From Candidatus Gastranaerophilales bacterium (GTDB lineage Bacteria > Cyanobacteriota > Vampirovibrionia > Gastranaerophilales > Gastranaerophilaceae): DNA of 37,573 bases. Below the pieces are notes generated by a model. That model worked only from the letters and a program-made list of their open reading frames with translations, made no database searches and was not told the origin of the DNA. This document shows positions 33,800 through 37,573 of the stretch, piece by piece (within the stretch, counting starts at the first letter, position 1; the number at the start of each line of letters is the position of its first letter). Both the position numbers and the translations under genes were made by a program. The stretch lies in the NCBI GenBank assembly GCA_905234915.1, contig CAJOJP010000001.1, positions 65,271-102,843 on the forward strand, read 5' to 3'.

Positions 33800-34219
33800 A
33801 TGAAAATAAACATAGTGTTATTTATATTGTTTATAACTGCCTCAGCTGCATTCGCTTCTGAAAATTGGCAGAAAATAGGCGATAATTTTTATGTTGATGT
33901 AAATTCTATAGATAAACAGTATGGCGGCTATGTTACAGGCTATTTCAAACAGACAAATCCAAATGAAGTTGTAAAAAAGAAACAAGTGTCATACACAAAA
34001 ATTTGGACGGGTGCTTTTTGTGATATTGAAATGCAAGACGGTATAAGAAAGCTAGAATATCCTATCTATTGGTATTACGATAAAAATAACAAATTGATTA
34101 TCGAAGATAATATACATAAATATTGGATAAAACACTACCCTGGTGGACATCTCGGTATAATGCATCCAGAAGATGACGACTGGGGCGAACTTTATTTTAA
34201 TACACTATGTAAGTTTTAA
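33800..34219 (+). CDS. Small exported protein of unknown function
   Basis: 139 residues with a clear signal peptide (MKINIVLFILFITASAAFAS, cleavage probably after AFA near residue 18). The mature part is about 120 residues, rich in aromatic residues, with two Cys (GAFCDIEM and the near-terminal NTLCKF) that could form a disulfide. 'WQKIGDNFYVDVNSI' recalls bacterial surface-adhesin E-like or small periplasmic proteins, but the match is not strong. It begins 4 bases after the toxin gene with GGGGAT as ribosome site, so it is probably transcribed with the AbiE pair, although no functional link is known. The DnaB-like gene downstream has its own promoter. Confidence 0.65.
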   Translation: MKINIVLFILFITASAAFASENWQKIGDNFYVDVNSIDKQYGGYVTGYFKQTNPNEVVKKKQVSYTKIWTGAFCDIEMQDGIRKLEYPIYWYYDKNNKLIIEDNIHKYWIKHYPGGHLGIMHPEDDDWGELYFNTLCKF

Positions 34220-34224
34220 ATATA

Positions 34225-34254
34225 CCCGTATTTGACATACTAACATTTTATACT
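34225..34254 (+). promoter_or_regulatory. Promoter of DnaB-like/RT genes with shared motif
   Basis: CCCGT (34225-34229), 3 bases, TGACATA (34233-34239), nine bases, TATACT (34249-34254). The layout is the same as at 37170-37199, and near-identical to that at 20608-20641. A good AGGAGG follows before the ATG at 34276. Confidence 0.5.
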
Positions 34255-34275
34255 TTTATTGTCAGGAGGTATAAA

Positions 34276-35025
34276 ATGAATAAAATTAATGCGGAAGAAT
34301 TTTTAAAAAATACGGAAGAAAATGTATTTTCAACGGGATTTAGTGAAATTGATGAATTGCTGCCTAATGTTGATAAGGGAAGTATTATAACTATCGGAGC
34401 AAGACCAGCTATGGGGAAAACCTCTTTCGCTTTATCGATTGTTAGTCATTTGCTTGCCGATAACAAAAAAGTATTTTATTTCTCCCCATCAGCAACTGTA
34501 AAAAGAATTACCAAGCGACTGATTTCAAATAAATTAAAAATACACAGTTATGAGTTTGAAAAAGAATTACAGACAAATGAGAACTCCATCAAAGAAGCTC
34601 TTAAGTATTATTCCGATAAAAATTTATATATCAATGACAAAACAAATATAACGGTTGAAGATATAGAAACAGAGGTTAAGGAAAATATACCTGATTTTGT
34701 TTTTATTGATTACATTCAGCTTTTAAAAATGCCTAAAGCTCCTAATTTTACCGATAGCATTAATATTGCGGTGCAGGAAATAAAACGTATTGCAAATGAA
34801 ACTGGTGTTATTTTTGTTATAATTTCTCAGCTTTCAAGAGCTGTTGAAGAACGTCTTGATAAAAGACCGTTGTTATCGGATATTAGAAATTCAAGTTTAC
34901 TTGAAGAACTTTCCGATATCGTTTTAATGATTTATCGAGACGGATACTATAATTTAGAGGACGAAACTTTGCTGAAATTATCTTTCGTAAAAATGAGTTC
35001 GGACCGTTGTTTAGTGTATGTTTAA
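34276..35025 (+). CDS. Stand-alone DnaB-like RecA-fold domain, catalytic Glu motif missing
   Basis: 249 residues corresponding to the C-terminal motor domain of DnaB helicase. It has STGFSEIDELL, Walker A GARPAMGKTS (41-50), Walker B FVFIDYIQLL (141-150), then SQLSRAVEERLDKRPLLSDI and SDIVLMIYRD. The N-terminal DnaB domain and linker are absent. Where DnaB has the 'FFSLEM' motif with its catalytic Glu, this protein has YFSPSAT, so ATP hydrolysis may be impaired. The end is also shorter: the usual 'RNGPTG' hairpin is replaced by VKMSSDRCLVYV. It starts after AGGAGG and lies 62 bases upstream of the reverse transcriptase gene. It is too divergent to be the replicative helicase; a sensor or regulatory role beside the RT is possible but unproven. 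Confidence 0.82.
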   Translation: MNKINAEEFLKNTEENVFSTGFSEIDELLPNVDKGSIITIGARPAMGKTSFALSIVSHLLADNKKVFYFSPSATVKRITKRLISNKLKIHSYEFEKELQTNENSIKEALKYYSDKNLYINDKTNITVEDIETEVKENIPDFVFIDYIQLLKMPKAPNFTDSINIAVQEIKRIANETGVIFVIISQLSRAVEERLDKRPLLSDIRNSSLLEELSDIVLMIYRDGYYNLEDETLLKLSFVKMSSDRCLVYV

Positions 35026-35064
35026 GATTTAGCAGCGGAATATTTTGTCCTAATTTAAAATCTT
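35024..35064 (+). other. Inverted repeat just upstream of the reverse transcriptase gene
   Basis: AAGATTT (35024-35030, overlapping the upstream stop codon) pairs with AAATCTT (35058-35064), and the left arm is followed by AGC. Retron ncRNAs begin in this way (a1 repeat then the branching G in AGC), but 41 bases is far too short for an msr-msd, so this is only a resemblance. Confidence 0.25.
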
Positions 35065-35087
35065 GCGAATTTTAGGAGAAATCTTTA

Positions 35088-35984
35088 ATGCAGAAAATTT
35101 ATTTAGGGTTTAACTTGTTTTATGATGTATATAAACGAGGTAAAAGAACGATTTATGCTCCGTCAAAAGAGTTAAAGGACTTGCAGCGGCAGATTTTAAA
35201 CTTTATAAAAACAAAGTATAAGATTAAATTCAATATTAAAGATACGGCAAAGGTGCATTGCAATCAAAAATATATTTTAAAATTAGATATAAGAAAATTT
35301 TATGAATCGGTTTCTAAAGAACAGATAAAAGGTGTTATTTCAGATATCCATAAAAATATTGAATTCCCTGAACAATATACGAAAAAGTTGCTTTATCAAT
35401 TAATGACGGTTGAAGATAAACTGCCAACAGGTGCTGCTACCTCTTGCCACATAGCAAACCTTGCCTTTACAAAAACAAAAATTGATGAAAAACTAAAAGA
35501 ATTTTGTGAACAAAATGAACTTAAATACTCTCGTTATATGGATGATATGTTTTTTTCGGGTGCGAATAAAATAAATCTGAAAAAGGCAGAAAAATACGCA
35601 ATTGGCTTGTTAAAAGAAGCTGGATTTAATATCAACCACGAGAAAACTCAATATATATCGGATAACAAACGGCAGGAAATTTTAGGGCTTGTTGTAAATA
35701 ATGAAGAAAATGCCGTCATTGCTTATGATAAGAAATATCAATATCGTTCAATGTTCTTTAATTATTTAAAAGCAGTGTATTTAGAAGAACGGCTCGGAAT
35801 AAATGCTCTTTTTAAAAAGAAAATCGGATACAGAGAAGTAACAGGACACCTATCTTACATAAAAAGTTCAGATATGAAATTTTACGAAACAATGAAAAAG
35901 TATATAAAATCTAAAATAAATAAATTCGGTATCTATAATAATGATGAAATTAAAAGGTTAAGAAAGGTTATTAATAAAGGATAA
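35088..35984 (+). CDS. Retron-type reverse transcriptase
   Basis: 298 residues containing RT fingers and palm. The first catalytic Asp is D67 in ILKLDIRKFYESV. The RT4 block is LPTGAATSCHIANLAF (112-127). The active site is SRYMDDMFFSG with Y150-M151-D152-D153. Next come the 'GFNINHEKTQYI' primer-grip-like region and 'RQEILGLVVNN', where retron RTs usually have VTG. A short thumb ends with GYREVTGHLSYIKSSD. Size and motifs fit retron/Abi-type RTs rather than group II intron RTs (no maturase or endonuclease) or DGR RTs (no SQ in motif 4). AGGAG lies 9 bases before the ATG. No msr-msd-like RNA is obvious in the 62 bases upstream or the 36 downstream. It sits between the DnaB-like and RhuM-Doc genes. 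Confidence 0.87.
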   Translation: MQKIYLGFNLFYDVYKRGKRTIYAPSKELKDLQRQILNFIKTKYKIKFNIKDTAKVHCNQKYILKLDIRKFYESVSKEQIKGVISDIHKNIEFPEQYTKKLLYQLMTVEDKLPTGAATSCHIANLAFTKTKIDEKLKEFCEQNELKYSRYMDDMFFSGANKINLKKAEKYAIGLLKEAGFNINHEKTQYISDNKRQEILGLVVNNEENAVIAYDKKYQYRSMFFNYLKAVYLEERLGINALFKKKIGYREVTGHLSYIKSSDMKFYETMKKYIKSKINKFGIYNNDEIKRLRKVINKG

Positions 35985-35995
35985 CATATAATTTA

Positions 35996-36004
35996 TGCTA
36001 TAAT
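35996..36004 (+). promoter_or_regulatory. Extended -10 promoter of rhuM-doc gene
   Basis: TGC-TATAAT (-10 hexamer 35999-36004) lies 16 bases before the ATG, immediately after the RT stop. No -35 of quality is visible. It implies that the RhuM-Doc gene can be transcribed apart from the RT. Confidence 0.45.
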
Positions 36005-36020
36005 TGGCTTGAGATAGATT

Positions 36021-37016
36021 ATGGAAAAAGAGTTAAACAAAGGCGAAATAGTTATATATACTGCAAAAGACGGCAGTATAAGCGTAAATGCCAGATTGGA
36101 AGATGAAACCATTTGGCTCACGCAAGATATGATTGTGAAATTGTTCAATAGCAGTAAAGCTAATGTTTCAGAACACATTAAGCATATTTTTGAAGAAGAT
36201 GAATTGGATAAAGATTCAACCGTTCGGAAATTCCGAACAGTTCAAAAAGAAGGCACAAGAACAGTTTCAAGAAATATTGAATACTATAGCCTCGATATGA
36301 TACTTTCTGTCGGTTATAGAATAAAATCCAAAACCGCAACGCAATTTCGTAAATGGGCGACATCTGTTTTAAAAGACTATATTACAAAAGGCTATGCAAT
36401 TAATGAAAAGCGATTAAAAGAACAGCAGAGCCAAATTTCTGTTCTTAAAAATTCTATTGCATTAATGGAGAGAAGTTTAATTGAACAGATTGAAAACCTT
36501 GACACAGCAAGAGATGTGTCAAAAATTCTAAATAACTTTGCTCTCGGGTTAAACTTGCTCGATGATTACGACCATAAACAGCTTGATAAAAACGGAATAA
36601 ATAAAAAAGAAGCGAAGCGGATTTCAAAAGAAGAATTTTTAAAAGTAATAAATGATATGAAATCCGAATTTAGTTCTGACGTTTTTGCTGTTCCTAAAGA
36701 TAACAGTTTTGACAGCTCAATCAATCAGATTTACCAAACTTTTGACAGAGTTGAATTATATCCTGCACTTGAAGATAAAGCTGCAACGCTTTTATACTTA
36801 ATTGTCAAAAACCACAGTTTTACTGACGGAAATAAAAGAATCGGAGCAAGCTGTTTTCTTTATTTCTTGGATAGAAATAATATGCTGTTTAGAGAAGATA
36901 AACCAATAATAGATAATGCAACGCTATTTTCGCTGACTTTATTAATAGCAGTATCAAAACCCGAAGAAATGGAAACAGTTAAACAGATTATTATAAGTGT
37001 TTTAAACAGGGGATAA
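36021..37016 (+). CDS. RhuM-like DNA-binding domain fused to Doc/Fic domain
   Basis: 331 residues. Residues 1-130 match the RhuM family: 'DETIWLTQDMIVKLFNSSKANVSEHIKHIFEEDEL', a segment with a helix-turn-helix, then 'EYYSLDMILSVGYRIKSKTATQFRKWA'. After a helical linker, residues 200-331 form a Doc-type Fic domain with the loop H265-SFTDGNKRIG (consensus HxFx(D/N)GNKR). Lys at 272 is typical of Doc-type kinases that phosphorylate EF-Tu, not of AMPylating Fic enzymes (GNGR). RhuM-Doc fusions are common near phase-variable and defence loci. No separate Phd-type antitoxin is seen; the N-terminal part may regulate. It has its own -10 and a short leader. Confidence 0.87.
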   Translation: MEKELNKGEIVIYTAKDGSISVNARLEDETIWLTQDMIVKLFNSSKANVSEHIKHIFEEDELDKDSTVRKFRTVQKEGTRTVSRNIEYYSLDMILSVGYRIKSKTATQFRKWATSVLKDYITKGYAINEKRLKEQQSQISVLKNSIALMERSLIEQIENLDTARDVSKILNNFALGLNLLDDYDHKQLDKNGINKKEAKRISKEEFLKVINDMKSEFSSDVFAVPKDNSFDSSINQIYQTFDRVELYPALEDKAATLLYLIVKNHSFTDGNKRIGASCFLYFLDRNNMLFREDKPIIDNATLFSLTLLIAVSKPEEMETVKQIIISVLNRG

Positions 37017-37022
37017 AAGAAT

Positions 37023-37047
37023 GAAACCGTCCATAAAGAACGGTTTC
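37023..37047 (+). terminator. Hairpin after rhuM-doc gene
   Basis: GAAACCGT (37023-37030) pairs perfectly with ACGGTTTC (37040-37047) around a 9-base loop, 7 bases after the stop. No U-tract follows, so termination would need another factor. The remaining bases to 37169 hold only weak stems (CGATAA/TTATCG, CACT/AGTG). Confidence 0.45.
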
Positions 37048-37169
37048 GCACTTAACATCATTTAACAAATGTCCCGATAAATATATTATAACATTTTATT
37101 TCAGTTATCGCACTAAAAAAAGTGAAAATTTAAGAAATGAAAAAGTTTTTCCTAAAAGATTTTAATACG

Positions 37170-37199
37170 CCCGTAAATGTCATATGGGAAAATTATAAT
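37170..37199 (+). promoter_or_regulatory. Promoter of the terminal ATPase gene with shared motif
   Basis: CCCGT (37170-37174), 3 bases, TGTCATA (37178-37184), nine bases, TATAAT (37194-37199). Identical spacing to the element at 34225-34254. Confidence 0.5.
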
Positions 37200-37231
37200 A
37201 AAATATATAAAAGAAAATATAGGTAATAAAA

Positions 37232-37573
37232 ATGATATATTTAAAAGAATTCAAATTTGCCAATTTAGAGCAGGAAAATGATTTTAGGTTTAATTTACAT
37301 AGAACCTGCTATACTTCAATATATCCTTTTGAAATTTTAACTAAACACTTTATAGAAAAAATCGAGTTTGAACCAACAACAATTTTTTATGGAGGAAATG
37401 GCAGCGGTAAATCAACTGCTCTTAATATTATTTCCGAAAAATTAAAACTGGAAAGAGATACTTTATATAATAAAAGTAATTTTTTTGGTGATTATCTATT
37501 GTATTGTAAATATGATGCGTATAATATTCCCGAACAAAGCCGTATCATAACAAGCGATGATGTTTTTGATTTT
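37232..37573 (+). CDS. AAA/ABC-type ATPase (partial, continues past right edge)
   Basis: 114 codons from the ATG at 37232 to the edge with no stop. MIYLKEFKFANLEQENDFRF is followed by FEPTTIFYGGNGSGKSTALN, containing Walker A GGNGSGKST at about residue 52, then IISEKLKLERDTLYNKSNFF. This N-terminus matches the single-domain ABC-type ATPases (AAA_23/SMC-like) often found alone in Firmicutes and gut bacteria and frequently linked to defence loci. The Walker B and signature motifs are outside the window. The ribosome site is poor (AGGT). Confidence 0.8.
   Translation, partial: MIYLKEFKFANLEQENDFRFNLHRTCYTSIYPFEILTKHFIEKIEFEPTTIFYGGNGSGKSTALNIISEKLKLERDTLYNKSNFFGDYLLYCKYDAYNIPEQSRIITSDDVFDF

Noticed and set aside
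35088-35984. Diversity-generating retroelement or group II intron RT
   Set aside because: Motif 4 lacks the DGR SQ, no template/variable repeat is seen near it, and there is no maturase or endonuclease domain or intron RNA.
13349-37573. Prophage
   Set aside because: There are no capsid, portal, terminase, tail, lysis or integrase genes; only replication/regulation-like and defence genes.

Overview
AT-rich bacterial DNA (about 30% GC by eye). The organism looks like a diderm: there is an AsmA/TamB-type envelope protein, cleavable signal peptides and a GT-C glycosyltransferase. Protein style and gene content fit a non-photosynthetic cyanobacterial relative of the gut Gastranaerophilales/Melainabacteria kind, but this is an impression; no rRNA or marker gene here proves it. 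All 30 complete genes end in TAA (24) or TAG (6), and none in TGA.

Positions 1-13.4 kb are ordinary chromosome. On the minus strand lie the N-terminal 895 codons of an AsmA/TamB-like protein and alanine racemase. On the plus strand lie a GT-C membrane glycosyltransferase, a small Cys4 protein, a matrixin-type zinc protease, grpE, dnaJ, a secreted YVTN-like beta-propeller protein, an O-methyltransferase, NAD kinase and recN. Many of these abut or overlap, as in operons.

From 13.4 kb to the right edge the content is accessory. A 680-base non-coding junction holds an isolated strong terminator and a possible small RNA. It is followed by a minus-strand replication/excision module: a Rep-like winged-helix protein split by one in-frame TGA, a DnaC-like loader with a degenerate P-loop, and an excisionase-like protein. 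Next come an unknown zinc-ribbon protein with a Schlafen/AlbA-type regulator, a decayed 5' fragment of a dGTPase gene, two XRE regulators, a small HAD-like protein and a tandem AAA+ ATPase. No integrase, capsid, tail, relaxase or transposase gene is visible.

Positions 22.7-37.6 kb look like a defence island. A tight minus-strand operon encodes McrB, McrC and a UvrD-like helicase with a RecB-type nuclease domain (type IV restriction plus a helicase-nuclease). It is flanked by a YqiA-like hydrolase and a WYL regulator. Divergent from the WYL gene are an AbiEi/AbiEii toxin-antitoxin pair and a small secreted protein. Then come a stand-alone DnaB-like RecA-fold protein lacking the usual catalytic Glu motif, a retron-type reverse transcriptase (YMDD), a RhuM-Doc/Fic fusion, and the start of an AAA/ABC-type ATPase.

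The most unusual observations are: the McrBC-helicase-nuclease operon with a possible internal McrB start; the DnaB-like/RT/RhuM-Doc neighbourhood without an evident msr-msd; a promoter element TGWCATA-N9-TATAMT shared by three accessory genes, with a related site at the WYL gene; and the single UGA in the Rep-like gene in a window where UGA is never used as a stop.
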